Positions 21,397 through 29,587 are shown, numbered from the stretch's first letter. The stretch is 42,812 bases of DNA from an uncultured Verrucomicrobiota bacterium (GCA_946631535.1 CAMPAF010000001.1:1-42812), one strand, 5' to 3'. Notes: generated by a model from the letters alone, not told the origin. Made by a program: numbers and translations.

Positions 21397-21987
21397 TCAC
21401 CTCCCGGCCCTTGCTTCGAGGATGAAGAACCCGTCGCGCTTCGCCACCGACGCCACGCGCAGGCTCGTTCCGTCCAGCTCCATGCGGTCTCCCACCTGCG
21501 GCTCGGTCGGCTCGTACCATCCCTCCTCGGGGACGGCCACATGCCACTGGCGGCAGGGCGTGGGCGCGAACGCCTCGCCGTTCGGCTCGATCACCTCGCC
21601 CTCGACTGCCAGCACGTCCACGGGCTGCGCGATCTTCGTGCCCGGGCGCCTGTAGGACGCGCGGCACTTCTCCAGCTCTGCGGACATTCCCACGGACAGG
21701 GTGGCCGCCGCAGGATCCGTCCTCGCGCTCGTCACGATGCGCCACTTCCCGGACAGCGAGACGAGCCGTCCCTTCTCCAGCTCCGGGAAGTCGGACGCGA
21801 GGGCGAGGACGCGCACGTCTTCGTTTACGTCCGCCCCCGCCATCGCGTCCTCTCCCCTCGAAAGCGAGCCGACGCGCGTCACCTCGGCGGACCTCCCCGC
21901 ATGGCGCAGGGTCTCGGAGCAGTCCGGCATCAGACGGCTCCGAAGCCCCATCACTGCGGCGGGCAGGTATTCGCTCGGCTTGCGCAT
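21397..21987 (-). CDS. Neck (head-closure-like) protein, 196 aa
   Basis: No strong family match by eye. The body is beta-rich (VGDRMELDGTSLRVASVAKR near the end) and compatible with a small beta-barrel head-closure protein, as expected at this position. The ATG at 21987 has AAGGGG nine bases away; a GTG at 21993 is an alternative start. Confidence 0.55.
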   Translation of the reverse strand: MRKPSEYLPAAVMGLRSRLMPDCSETLRHAGRSAEVTRVGSLSRGEDAMAGADVNEDVRVLALASDFPELEKGRLVSLSGKWRIVTSARTDPAAATLSVGMSAELEKCRASYRRPGTKIAQPVDVLAVEGEVIEPNGEAFAPTPCRQWHVAVPEEGWYEPTEPQVGDRMELDGTSLRVASVAKRDGFFILEARAGR

Positions 21988-22008
21988 CGGCACGTTCCCC
22001 TTGCCCTC

Positions 22009-22356
22009 TTAGGAGCAGACGACCGAGAAGGTCAGATCCGTGGATGCGACGGCGTAAGCCGTGTACCCGAGGAGCGTGTTGTTCGTCGAAGTCTTTGTGG
22101 CGAGGCCGGACGAATCCACGTAGATCGCCACGCCCGCATTGGTCGCGCCGATCGCCTCGTCGGTCGTCACCTCTACCACCTCGCCGCGGTGGAGAACCTT
22201 CAGGACGCCGGTCGTGTTCGCCGGAATGTCCCACTGCGCGATGCAGAGAAGGCCGTCAACCTTGACGATGGCGCCAGCCTTGACGGCGGCGGAAGGGGTG
22301 TAATCGAGCGTGTCGCCAGTCTTGCGGAAGATGGCGGAAGTTGCTGCAATAGCCAT
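22009..22356 (-). CDS. DUF2190-like capsid decoration protein, 115 aa
   Basis: The pattern GDTLDYTPSAAVKAGAIVKV, then LCIAQWDIPANTTGVLKV, then an EVVEVTTDEAIGATNAG turn, matches the DUF2190 family of small beta-tulip-like capsid cement proteins. It is encoded directly after the capsid gene, where decoration proteins belong, and has a GAAAGGAAA site. Confidence 0.75.
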   Translation of the reverse strand: MAIAATSAIFRKTGDTLDYTPSAAVKAGAIVKVDGLLCIAQWDIPANTTGVLKVLHRGEVVEVTTDEAIGATNAGVAIYVDSSGLATKTSTNNTLLGYTAYAVASTDLTFSVVCS

Positions 22357-22389
22357 TTTTCAGTTTCCTTTCTTGGAGTGTTCGAAAAG

Positions 22390-22417
22390 GGCGCGGCGAC
22401 GGGGATGCCGCCGCGCC
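22390..22417 (-). terminator. Hairpin after the capsid gene
   Basis: GGCGCGGCG (22390-22398) pairs with CGCCGCGCC (22409-22417), giving a 9-bp GC stem with a 10-base loop. Read leftward it is followed by CTTTTCG, a weak T-run. It probably acts as a partial terminator or mRNA-stabilising end behind the highly expressed capsid gene. Confidence 0.65.
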
Positions 22418-22425
22418 GCAAAACC

Positions 22426-23745
22426 TTACGCGCCGGTCGAGTACACCGCCGCCTTGAGCTCGCCGGCCGACGGGCCGTAGTCGTAGTAGCAGCGCATTTC
22501 GATTCCGAGCTGGTGGAAGTTGGCCTCCGCCGTCTCCACCACGGGCGTCTGGCGGCCGTTGAGGAACGCGACGTCGACGAGGCCGAACGCCGAGTTGAAC
22601 AGCCAGTACTTCGTCCCGGAGAGGAACGGAGACGTGACGGGCGCAAGGATGTTGCGCATCACGTTGTCGCGCGGCGTCTTGCTGGACGCGCCCGAGACGA
22701 TGTGCTCGGACTGGTAGATCGCCTTCGCCGTAAGGAAGTTCGACGGCGAGCAGAGGATGCGGTCGGGAATGGCCCCGAGGGGGTCGCCGTTCGCGTCCTT
22801 GATGGCGAGCGCAAGCGCGTATGCGGCGGCAAGCGCGTCAAGCGCAAGCGCACCGGTGGTGTTCGCGCCGTAGTCGCTGGCGGTCGTCGAAAGCGCGCCG
22901 AACACGTCCTTGTTGATCGTGCGGCCGGACATCTGGCCGAAGCGCTCCGGGAGTTCCGAGAGGACCGCGAGGTCGTCGTTGATGAGATCCTGGCGGCTGA
23001 TACCGACGATGGACCCCTTCGTCGCGGCCTGGATCGAGCGCGCGTCGTCCGAGAGGTCGACGTGCTGAAGTTCGCCGCCCTTGACGAGCGACTTCAGGAG
23101 ACCGCCCAGAACGAGACGGACGCCCTTGACGGCCTTGAAGTCCGGCACGGCGCGCGGCTTGGCGATCGCACGCCAGCTCTCGCCCACCTCTCCGAAGCCC
23201 TTGAGCACGAACTTGTGCGCGACGTTCGAGAGGACGTTCGGGATGTCGGAGTTCGAGAACGCGGCCTTGATCGCCTTCATCATCGAGGCGTCGTCGCCCA
23301 GGCGGTACGTGAACCCGAACGCGGCGAACACGTCCGAAAGACGCGTCACATGCAGGTCGTGCGCGGCGTCGAGATCGACGTCCTTGAACGCGGCCTCCAC
23401 GTCCTTGTCAAGCATGGCGGCGCCCATGCACGCGGCAGCGGCCACGATCTTCGCGTCCTTCGGCGCGCTCGCCTTGAGGTCGATGATCGCGGGAGCGCCC
23501 GGACGGGACGCCTCGATCTTCGCCTGCTCTGCTGCGGCCTTCTCCGCCTTGAGGCACTCCAGCTCCGCCTTCTCGGCGGTCCAGCCCTCCTTGACGGCCT
23601 TGGCCATGATGTCCTCGTGCCCCTTGCACGCGGCGATGAGGGAAGCGGCGCGCTCGCGCTCTGCGGTCTGTGCCGCCTCCACGGTTGCGGTGTCGGTCGG
23701 CTTTGCGGCCTCCACCGGCTTTTTGTTCTTCTCTTCGTCAGGCAT
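22426..23745 (-). CDS. Internal-start product: scaffold-capsid polypeptide, 439 aa
   Basis: An in-frame ATG (MPDEEKNKKPVE) inside the protease-capsid gene has AAGGAGG with five-base spacing. It would produce the scaffold/delta domain and capsid shell without the protease. This is the same strategy known from internal starts such as lambda C/Nu3. It needs protein-level confirmation. Confidence 0.6.
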   Translation of the reverse strand: MPDEEKNKKPVEAAKPTDTATVEAAQTAERERAASLIAACKGHEDIMAKAVKEGWTAEKAELECLKAEKAAAEQAKIEASRPGAPAIIDLKASAPKDAKIVAAAACMGAAMLDKDVEAAFKDVDLDAAHDLHVTRLSDVFAAFGFTYRLGDDASMMKAIKAAFSNSDIPNVLSNVAHKFVLKGFGEVGESWRAIAKPRAVPDFKAVKGVRLVLGGLLKSLVKGGELQHVDLSDDARSIQAATKGSIVGISRQDLINDDLAVLSELPERFGQMSGRTINKDVFGALSTTASDYGANTTGALALDALAAAYALALAIKDANGDPLGAIPDRILCSPSNFLTAKAIYQSEHIVSGASSKTPRDNVMRNILAPVTSPFLSGTKYWLFNSAFGLVDVAFLNGRQTPVVETAEANFHQLGIEMRCYYDYGPSAGELKAAVYSTGA

Positions 23746-24327
23746 GATGCCCTCCTTGTTTGTGTTAGCGGCGGCCGCAATAGCCGTCTGGGTTGACCCA
23801 TCCGCCCCGAGCGGGACGATGGAAACTTCGTTCAGCGTTCCGGCGCGCACGATGTAGCACTCGCCCTTGACCTCCTCGCCGTTGAGCTTGTAGGACTGCT
23901 TCGCGTCGATGAAGATGACGTCGCTCGCGGACACTCCCACGCTCGCCTGGAACTTGAAGCCCGCCTTCGCCAGCTCGTGCACCTTCTTCGCGTCCTGCGA
24001 CACGGGCATGAAGTCCGCGTCGATGGTGAGGGTCTTTCCGTCGTGCGACACCTTCGTCGCCTGTCCGCATATCGCGTCGATCGAGTACGTCTTGTGCTGG
24101 CACAGGATCGGCACGGCGTTGTCGTCGCGCCACTTCAGGCCCGCGAGCTCGATGCCGACGGGGTAGCCCCAGGCGACGTTCATCAGCCCGCCGTTGTAGG
24201 CGGTGATCGTCATCTTCTTGTTGCCCTCCACGGGCTTGCCCTCGGCGTCCTTCTCGGCGACGAGCGAGACAACGCCCGTCGCGACGAGCGGCTTCTTCAA
24301 GAGTTCGGCTATCTTTTCAGGTGGCAT
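22426..24327 (-). CDS. Fused prohead protease and major capsid protein, 633 aa
   Basis: Residues 1 to about 185 are a prohead-protease domain: His78 (LCQHKTYS), the probable nucleophile Ser129 (FKFQASVGVS) and the typical AGTLNEVSIVPLGADG end. A charged, Ala/Glu/Lys-rich scaffold-like segment follows (about 195-285). Residues about 290-633 are an HK97/Mu-type capsid subunit (with LGGLLKSLVKGGE, RILCSPSNFLTAKAIYQS, KYWLFNSAFGLVDVAFLNG). An internal ATG at 23745 (Met195) has a perfect AAGGAGG site, so a separate scaffold-capsid product of 439 aa is likely made in excess. This gives the protease:capsid ratio usually achieved with separate genes. Confidence 0.85.
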   Translation of the reverse strand: MPPEKIAELLKKPLVATGVVSLVAEKDAEGKPVEGNKKMTITAYNGGLMNVAWGYPVGIELAGLKWRDDNAVPILCQHKTYSIDAICGQATKVSHDGKTLTIDADFMPVSQDAKKVHELAKAGFKFQASVGVSASDVIFIDAKQSYKLNGEEVKGECYIVRAGTLNEVSIVPLGADGSTQTAIAAAANTNKEGIMPDEEKNKKPVEAAKPTDTATVEAAQTAERERAASLIAACKGHEDIMAKAVKEGWTAEKAELECLKAEKAAAEQAKIEASRPGAPAIIDLKASAPKDAKIVAAAACMGAAMLDKDVEAAFKDVDLDAAHDLHVTRLSDVFAAFGFTYRLGDDASMMKAIKAAFSNSDIPNVLSNVAHKFVLKGFGEVGESWRAIAKPRAVPDFKAVKGVRLVLGGLLKSLVKGGELQHVDLSDDARSIQAATKGSIVGISRQDLINDDLAVLSELPERFGQMSGRTINKDVFGALSTTASDYGANTTGALALDALAAAYALALAIKDANGDPLGAIPDRILCSPSNFLTAKAIYQSEHIVSGASSKTPRDNVMRNILAPVTSPFLSGTKYWLFNSAFGLVDVAFLNGRQTPVVETAEANFHQLGIEMRCYYDYGPSAGELKAAVYSTGA

Positions 24328-24344
24328 GTCAGTTCTCCTTCACG

Positions 24345-24363
24345 TTTGGACTGTCCGTCAATT
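24345..24363 (-). promoter_or_regulatory. Late-group element TTTGGACTGTCCGTCAATT
   Basis: Imperfect dyad (TTTGGAC-N5-GTCAATT). On the coding strand its TTGACGG contains the portal stop codon, and it ends 17 bases before the capsid-protease start. See also 9475, 15191 and 31246. Confidence 0.55.
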
Positions 24364-25896
24364 TCCCTTCGCCCGGTTGTTCGGGTTGAGGTTCTTCTGC
24401 GTGTCGTGCTGAAGCTGGTCTTCGGTCGGCGCGGACGGGACCGGCGCGGACTTCGCGAAGAAGGGGCAGGGCGTGTCCTCGGGCAGTCCGTTCTTCGCGC
24501 ACTCCTCGCGCCACCACGACAGGATCTGCGCGCGCTCGGCCACCGCCTGGCGCACCTCACGCTTCCAGTCCTTCCCGTCCTTCGCGTAAAGCGTCTCGTA
24601 CGAAAGCGAGGCGTTCCCCAGCCGCGTGTTGTCGGCGCTCGCGTCCTTCATCACGTCCGCGCTGCGCCTCGCCATGAACAGCCATTCGACGTCCAGGAGC
24701 GCGTCCAGCGTCTTCTCGTCGATCCTCTGCTGCACCGCGTACTCCTCCAGCCACTTGGAGAAGATGCGGTCGAGCACCTTCGTCGCGAGGGTCGAGCGGA
24801 TGGAGTCGATCTTGTCGCCGTACACGGTGTGGTCGATCTTCGCGGACGCGAAGTTGTGCTGGCTCGAGTCGCACATGGCGAGGTTGACCGGCATCGAGAG
24901 GCAGCGCGCCATCTCCGCGATCAGCGAACGCACGAAGTCGGGGTAGAGCGACGTCGGCTGCTGCGCCTGAAGCTGGTGTATCTTCCACCCCTCCGGCATG
25001 GTCACGAGCGCGCCGCGCTGCATCTGGAAGACGGTGTTCGGCTTGACCTCCATCGCGCACTTGCCTATGGACGCGTCCTCGTCGTCGAAGCACTCCGGCA
25101 CTTGGTCGGTCTCCAGCACGCCGCTGATGTTCGCCGCGTTGATCGCGGTCTGCGTCACCGACGAGCGGTAGGACTTCTGGTCTGCCGGAATCTCCAGCGC
25201 GGACACGAAGTCGCTCACCCCGCGCACCTGCTCGGGCCGCAGCACGTCGAAGTAGTGTATGACGTTCGTCGCCTTTATCCACTCGCCGCGGCGGTTCTTG
25301 ATGCTGACGCGGTAGTCTCCCGGGTGGTACTTGAGTATGCGGTACTCCGTCGGGTGGCCGTAGGCGTCGAAGCGGATGCCGTCCGTCTCGTTCTCGCGGG
25401 TGATCGCCTCCGTCCACGACTCCACGCGGTCGCACTCTATCGTGGCGAGGTTCAGCGTGACGTGGTTCTTCCTGTCCACGATTGTGGGATCCGTGAAGAA
25501 CATGGCGAACGCCTCGCCGTCCGTGGTCTTCGCCCGGACCATCGTGCGCAGCTTCTCCCACAGCCCCACCTTGAGCGCCCACGCGTCGAAGTCGCGCACC
25601 AGCCTGTCGCGCACCTTCTCCGGCACGCCCCCGCGCGGGAAAGAAGCGGACACCCACGCCCCCACGACGTACGACGCATGCGTGTCGAGCATCCCCCATG
25701 CGTACGGGCAGTTGAACACCACGTACCGCGCACGGTCCCTCACCGTGCGGCGCACCGTGGGCGAAAGCGCGGCGGTGATCGCCAGCGAATCCACGTTGCG
25801 GAAAAGGGAGTCCGTGTCGGGCGTGTGCCGGGCGTTGTCGAAGCGGGCGCTTATCTGCGCCCCCTCGAACGATGTCCTCTGGTGTTTCTTCGCCAT
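24358..25896 (-). CDS. Portal protein (lambda gpB-like family), 512 aa
   Basis: It has the lambda-type portal pattern: an N-terminal FDNARHTPDTDSLFRNVDSLA region, YVVGAWV, then DGEAFAMFFTD, VTLNLATIECDRVE, GIRFDAYGHPTEYRIL and later GWKIHQLQAQQPTSLYPDF with RSLIAEMARCLSMPVNLAMCD. The dodecameric portal is the DNA entry ring of the capsid. The length (512 aa) is normal. It follows the gpW-like gene and precedes the protease-capsid fusion, as in lambda-like packaging blocks. Confidence 0.9.
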   Translation of the reverse strand: MAKKHQRTSFEGAQISARFDNARHTPDTDSLFRNVDSLAITAALSPTVRRTVRDRARYVVFNCPYAWGMLDTHASYVVGAWVSASFPRGGVPEKVRDRLVRDFDAWALKVGLWEKLRTMVRAKTTDGEAFAMFFTDPTIVDRKNHVTLNLATIECDRVESWTEAITRENETDGIRFDAYGHPTEYRILKYHPGDYRVSIKNRRGEWIKATNVIHYFDVLRPEQVRGVSDFVSALEIPADQKSYRSSVTQTAINAANISGVLETDQVPECFDDEDASIGKCAMEVKPNTVFQMQRGALVTMPEGWKIHQLQAQQPTSLYPDFVRSLIAEMARCLSMPVNLAMCDSSQHNFASAKIDHTVYGDKIDSIRSTLATKVLDRIFSKWLEEYAVQQRIDEKTLDALLDVEWLFMARRSADVMKDASADNTRLGNASLSYETLYAKDGKDWKREVRQAVAERAQILSWWREECAKNGLPEDTPCPFFAKSAPVPSAPTEDQLQHDTQKNLNPNNRAKGN

Positions 25897-25911
25897 CTCG
25901 TCGGGCTCCTT

Positions 25912-26157
25912 TCAGCGGTCGCACGTCCCCGGCGGCACAAGATGCGACACCATCCCCGCGAGAGGATGGCGGCGCCGTCCCGCCCTCGCGCGCTTGCGCA
26001 GGTACTGGTCAGCCGCGATCAGCTCCGAAAGCGGCCGGTTCGTCTGCGAGAGTCCGTCCACCGTAAACGAGGAAGGGTTCGCCGCGGCCTCCGCGAAGTC
26101 CGCGTCGCTCACCCCTGCCGACGGTGCGTTCGCCATGTCTGTCTGGTTTTGTGCCAT
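25912..26157 (-). CDS. gpW-like head-tail joining protein, 81 aa
   Basis: The segment FTVDGLSQTNRPLSELIAADQYLRKRA (read in two parts) resembles the gpW fold signature, in which a short strand is followed by a long helix. The position between terminase and portal is that of lambda gpW. The C-terminus is basic. The start at 26157 was chosen over an upstream ATG at 26202 because the longer part has no ribosome site. Confidence 0.6.
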   Translation of the reverse strand: MAQNQTDMANAPSAGVSDADFAEAAANPSSFTVDGLSQTNRPLSELIAADQYLRKRARAGRRRHPLAGMVSHLVPPGTCDR

Positions 26158-26358
26158 TGCGCGTACATAATAGCGCAAGTCAAGCGCGAAAACCATGTTC
26201 ACGGTGCTATATGTAGCACTTTTGCATGGTTTTCACGCCTTCCGCCAATCCGCGCCCGTTCCCTACTGCGTCAAAGATACAGTCGGGCGGGGGTGATCTA
26301 CTGTATCTTTGACGCAGTTGGCGGCGGTGTTCTACTGCGTCAAAGATACAGTAGAACA
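26158..26358. other. Intergenic region with three palindromic elements
   Basis: About 200 bp between the zinc-ribbon and gpW-like genes with no convincing gene. It carries three copies of the 19-bp element. The short ORF across it only translates the repeats (YCIFDAV, DCIFDAVG). Confidence 0.75.
26265..26352. repeat. Dispersed palindromic element, copies 3 to 5 (cluster)
   Basis: Copies at 26265-26283 (+), 26300-26318 (-) and 26334-26352 (+), with 16-bp and 15-bp gaps. The alternating orientation would allow larger hairpins between neighbouring copies. This is the densest cluster in the genome. Confidence 0.9.
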
Positions 26359-26547
26359 TCATCCCGCCTCGGTCGTGTAGTATTCGTGGCCGCAGTGTCG
26401 GCACCGCCTCGTCCGGCGGATGACAGACCCCATCTTCACCGTCCGCACGACATACGAATGGCGGCATCCGCACTCCGCGCAGGGGATGCCGTCGGCAGTC
26501 TCGTCGCGCATCACGTCCTCGTAGACCTTCCGCCTGTTCTTAGCCAT
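26359..26547 (-). CDS. Zinc-ribbon protein like the NrdR N-terminus, 62 aa
   Basis: Two CxxC pairs are spaced as in the NrdR zinc ribbon: CAEC, then SYVVRT, then RRTRRCRHCGHEYYTTE. This ribbon type binds nucleic acid. NrdR itself represses ribonucleotide-reductase genes but carries an ATP-cone that is absent here. The start overlaps the terminase stop by 8 bp. A regulatory or packaging-linked role is an inference. Confidence 0.75.
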   Translation of the reverse strand: MAKNRRKVYEDVMRDETADGIPCAECGCRHSYVVRTVKMGSVIRRTRRCRHCGHEYYTTEAG

Positions 26548-28696
26548 GATAGACCTTCCTCCTGTTCTTCTTCGGGGCGTTGCCGCCCGCGCCCTGCGCA
26601 CCCGTGCCCGTATCCGACTCCGCCGACATCGACAGCACGCCCTCGTACCCTGCCGCGGCGTAATTCATCGCATGGGTGTCGAGGTGGTCGTGCTTGCCCG
26701 GCAGCGTGTTCCACTTGTACACCACCATCGTCCGGCCGCCACGTCCCATGATGACGCCCTTGGCCTCCAGCACCTCGCGGCATATCTGTTCGGCGTAGTC
26801 GCGGTGCGAGCCCTTGTATATTGTCGCGCTTCCGGGTTCGCCAATGGGCGTGACGTACGAAGTCTGCGCCAGCTCCTTGTAGTAGTCGGCGTCCATGCAG
26901 TACCACTTGCCGCTGTCGCGGGTGAAGCACGCGTACACCCTGCCGCGGACACGGCCGACGCACGTCTTCACCGAGGGGTCGTAGGTCCTGCCGGCGCGGC
27001 CTATCATCGCACGGCCCAGTTTGCCGTTCTTCTTCGCCTTCCGGCAGAAGGTTGTCACCGTGTCGAACTGCTCGCCGCCGGCGTCGATGTACCAGACGTC
27101 CAGTTTCCACGGCTGCACGTCCACCCATTCCGCCATGACCTCAAGCGCCCGCTTGACGAGCCTCTGCCTCTGTTCCTGGTTCGTGTTTTTGGCCGAAATC
27201 GGTAGAGGATTCTGGCACCACACACCCTTGGCGAAGACGTGCATGGATCCGTCGCGTCTAAAAGCCGCCGCCTCATAGGTCAATCCGTACGAATAGTTGA
27301 TGTCCGTGGACAGCGAGGCGAAGACGGTATCCTCCGGCATCTCGTTCTCGTGCAATTCGATTTGATGTTCGAGGACGTTCTTCGGCGTCAGCTCGTAGTA
27401 CTTGGTCTCGTGCGCCACGGGCTGGTTCTGGTACTCCGAAAAGAACGCCTCGCGCCCTTTCGTGTAGTAGTCCACCATCGCGCCGAAGAGCGCGTCCGGG
27501 TCGCCCTTGGATTTGTCGAAGCGATACTTCCACGAAACCTTGAAGCCGTTCGTCATCGCGGTGCGGTTCTGCCGGTAGAACCTGAACGCCATGTCCCGTG
27601 TCTTGTCATCGTCGTACAGGTCGAACCATCTGTCCCAAAGTTGGCGCGCCGGCGAAGACTCCTTCTCGAAGTCCACTGGCCACGACACGACGCGAGGAAC
27701 CCTCACGAAGACCGTATTGCGCCTTTTGCCGAGGGATTCGCCCACGTCGTCGGGCGCGTAGATAGTGCAAGCCACCATCATCGAGATTCGCTTGTCCGGG
27801 CCGGCCAGGCATTGCCACTGGGTGTCTATCTGCTTCAGAGTGTCGGCTACGAACTTCGGATCAGCCGCGCGCTTGACGTCCTGCGGGTCATCGAGAAGCA
27901 GCTTGTCGGGGCGGAGCGACATGCCGTCAGCCGTCGTGATATTCAGGCCCTTGACGTCACCCTGGAGCGACCCGGCGGCGATCGCACCGAGGCCGTCGGG
28001 AAAGACGATTTGCTTCAACTCGGCTCTAATCGCCGCGCCGGTCGGACGGTCTTCGTCCTGCCAGTGCAATTTCGGCAGCCGGTTCGCATGGGTTGACACG
28101 GCGAACGGCGCAAAGTATTCGGGATAGTCCGCGACAAGCCGCTCCGAAGTGATCGCAATCTTCCACGTAGAGAACGCCTCCGACGCCGACCGGCTCTGCC
28201 ATCCTCCCATGGCCGGGAACTTCGAGCGCTTGGTGACGATGAGATACAGCGTCATGTAGCGCATGATGTTCGTCTTGCCCTCGCCACGCGGGGCCGCCAC
28301 CACGACATCTCTGCCCTTGGCGTCGTTCGAGACGATGGCGCGGATTATCTCGCGGTGGCCATCCGAGAACGGTAGGGTGAAGACGTTCGAGAAATACCAC
28401 CGCAGCCACTTCTCGGGGTTCTTCTCCAGCCGTTTCCGCCGCGCCATGTCATCGGGCTCGCGCCTCTCGATGGCGTTCTTCTTCGCCCGGAGCTGGCTCA
28501 TCCTCTCGGCGCCGGTCTTCGCCTCGCCCTTGCTCGCCTTCCGCTTCGCCTCCTTCAGCTTCCACACTCCACGCCCAGCGGCCACAGCCCGAACCTCCTC
28601 CGGCAAAAGGTCGCGCTTCAGCAGCCCACGGATCTCGACCTTCGACAATCCCTGCGCCGCCAGCGCCTCGACCTTCGCTGTCTCCGCGACCGCCAT
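26540..28696 (-). CDS. terL: Terminase large subunit, 718 aa
   Basis: The packaging motor and nuclease. Walker A is AAPRGEGKT (about 134-142) and Walker B is KLLLDD (about 265-270). The C-terminal nuclease has acidic residues in STDINYSYG, DVWYIDAGG and HDHLDTHAMN. The family looks like the lambda GpA/large GpA-type group. The first 45 residues (LAAQGLSKVEIRGLLKRDLL) could form a helix-turn-helix, and no separate small terminase gene is recognisable nearby. Start and length are consistent with the family. Confidence 0.9.
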   Translation of the reverse strand: MAVAETAKVEALAAQGLSKVEIRGLLKRDLLPEEVRAVAAGRGVWKLKEAKRKASKGEAKTGAERMSQLRAKKNAIERREPDDMARRKRLEKNPEKWLRWYFSNVFTLPFSDGHREIIRAIVSNDAKGRDVVVAAPRGEGKTNIMRYMTLYLIVTKRSKFPAMGGWQSRSASEAFSTWKIAITSERLVADYPEYFAPFAVSTHANRLPKLHWQDEDRPTGAAIRAELKQIVFPDGLGAIAAGSLQGDVKGLNITTADGMSLRPDKLLLDDPQDVKRAADPKFVADTLKQIDTQWQCLAGPDKRISMMVACTIYAPDDVGESLGKRRNTVFVRVPRVVSWPVDFEKESSPARQLWDRWFDLYDDDKTRDMAFRFYRQNRTAMTNGFKVSWKYRFDKSKGDPDALFGAMVDYYTKGREAFFSEYQNQPVAHETKYYELTPKNVLEHQIELHENEMPEDTVFASLSTDINYSYGLTYEAAAFRRDGSMHVFAKGVWCQNPLPISAKNTNQEQRQRLVKRALEVMAEWVDVQPWKLDVWYIDAGGEQFDTVTTFCRKAKKNGKLGRAMIGRAGRTYDPSVKTCVGRVRGRVYACFTRDSGKWYCMDADYYKELAQTSYVTPIGEPGSATIYKGSHRDYAEQICREVLEAKGVIMGRGGRTMVVYKWNTLPGKHDHLDTHAMNYAAAGYEGVLSMSAESDTGTGAQGAGGNAPKKNRRKVYHG

Positions 28697-28702
28697 CCTG
28701 CG

Positions 28703-29587
28703 CTATCTCCCGCCACGGCCCTTGCGCCACCTCGCGCTGATGATCTTCGCCGCGCAGTTCTCCCACTTCACGTGGTGGTGGATCCGCCAATGCTGCGCGG
28801 TGTCCTTCGTGCCTCCGTGCAGCATGGAGATGCGGACGCACGACGGAGCGGCCATGACGGAATAGAAACTCTTGAGGTACGTGCCGCCGTCGAGATACGT
28901 CCCGGTCATGCCCCCCGCGTTGGTCTGCGTCACCATCTGCACGATCATCACTGACGTCAGCGTGAGGACGAGACGCCCCCGCAGCCCGGCCAGCGCGTAC
29001 ATGCTCACGTCCTCGTTTATCGAGCCCTGGAACCTCACCGGCCTGTCCGTCCGACAGAAGAACGTGTTCATGGCCTTTCGCAGGACGGGGTGCGTCGCGG
29101 CGGTCGAGCTGATCCCTCCCACGAAGTCGCCGGCCTGCGCCATCGCCACCGTGTCGGCGTTCGTCGCGATCAGGAACTCGACCATCGCGGAGAACACGGA
29201 GTCGAGGTCGTCCATGTCCCTCCAGTCCAGCTTCTCGCCGTTCCGCCACCTGAAGCAGAACTGCTTGTAGTCGTCGTCCAGCTCCAGGAAGTACTTGACC
29301 CCCACCTTCCGCGCGAGGTCAAAGCAAGCGTTCCTCGCGTACAGGATGACGCCCATCCGGTGCGCGTTGTCCATCGGGTCGCACCTCCGCCACGCATCCT
29401 CCTTGTCGAACACCAGCACGTTCTCGGCCCCGAAATTCTCGCGGTAGCGGTCGGCCTGCTCGTCCTGGTCGTCCACCACGAAGAAGGTCTTGCCGGTGTA
29501 CCCCTGCCGCTTCAGCGTCCGCGCGGTTATCACGTTGTCGGCGCGTCCGTGCGTGAGGATGAACACGCAGAAGTCGTCACGCATCAT
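28703..29587 (-). CDS. TET-associated-type glycosyltransferase (TAGT), predicted DNA-base glycosylation, 294 aa
   Basis: The N-terminus (DFCVFILTHGRADNVITART) followed by GYTGKTFFVVDDQDEQADRY, YARNACFDLARKVGVKYFLELDDDY and the phenylalanine/arginine after it match the family called TET-associated glycosyltransferases. DDQDE (39-43) and LDDDY (103-107) would be the sugar-nucleotide and metal-binding acidic sites. In other phages these enzymes are thought to add sugars to oxidised 5-methylcytosine. It overlaps the ParB-like gene upstream and precedes terminase, a neighbourhood known for this family. No TET/JBP dioxygenase is visible in this window. Identification is from memory of the family pattern, without a database search. 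Confidence 0.75.
   Translation of the reverse strand: MMRDDFCVFILTHGRADNVITARTLKRQGYTGKTFFVVDDQDEQADRYRENFGAENVLVFDKEDAWRRCDPMDNAHRMGVILYARNACFDLARKVGVKYFLELDDDYKQFCFRWRNGEKLDWRDMDDLDSVFSAMVEFLIATNADTVAMAQAGDFVGGISSTAATHPVLRKAMNTFFCRTDRPVRFQGSINEDVSMYALAGLRGRLVLTLTSVMIVQMVTQTNAGGMTGTYLDGGTYLKSFYSVMAAPSCVRISMLHGGTKDTAQHWRIHHHVKWENCAAKIISARWRKGRGGR

Noticed and set aside
21331..23796. Plus-strand ORF of 821 codons
   Set aside because: Antisense shadow of the capsid, decoration and neck genes, with the same low-quality composition.
26265..26352. CRISPR array
   Set aside because: Only three repeats, in alternating orientation, with 15-16-bp gaps and copies elsewhere inside genes. The Cas4-like nuclease is explained by the recombination module, and there are no other cas genes.
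26207..26473. Minus-strand ORF across the palindrome cluster
   Set aside because: It has no ribosome site, overlaps the zinc-ribbon gene in another frame, and its only notable content (CIFDAV) is the translation of the repeats.
23977..26751. Very long plus-strand ORF (924 codons)
   Set aside because: It lies antisense to the capsid-protease and portal genes. Its composition is Arg/His/Leu/Val-rich with no family pattern. In GC-rich DNA the antisense frame often lacks stops.
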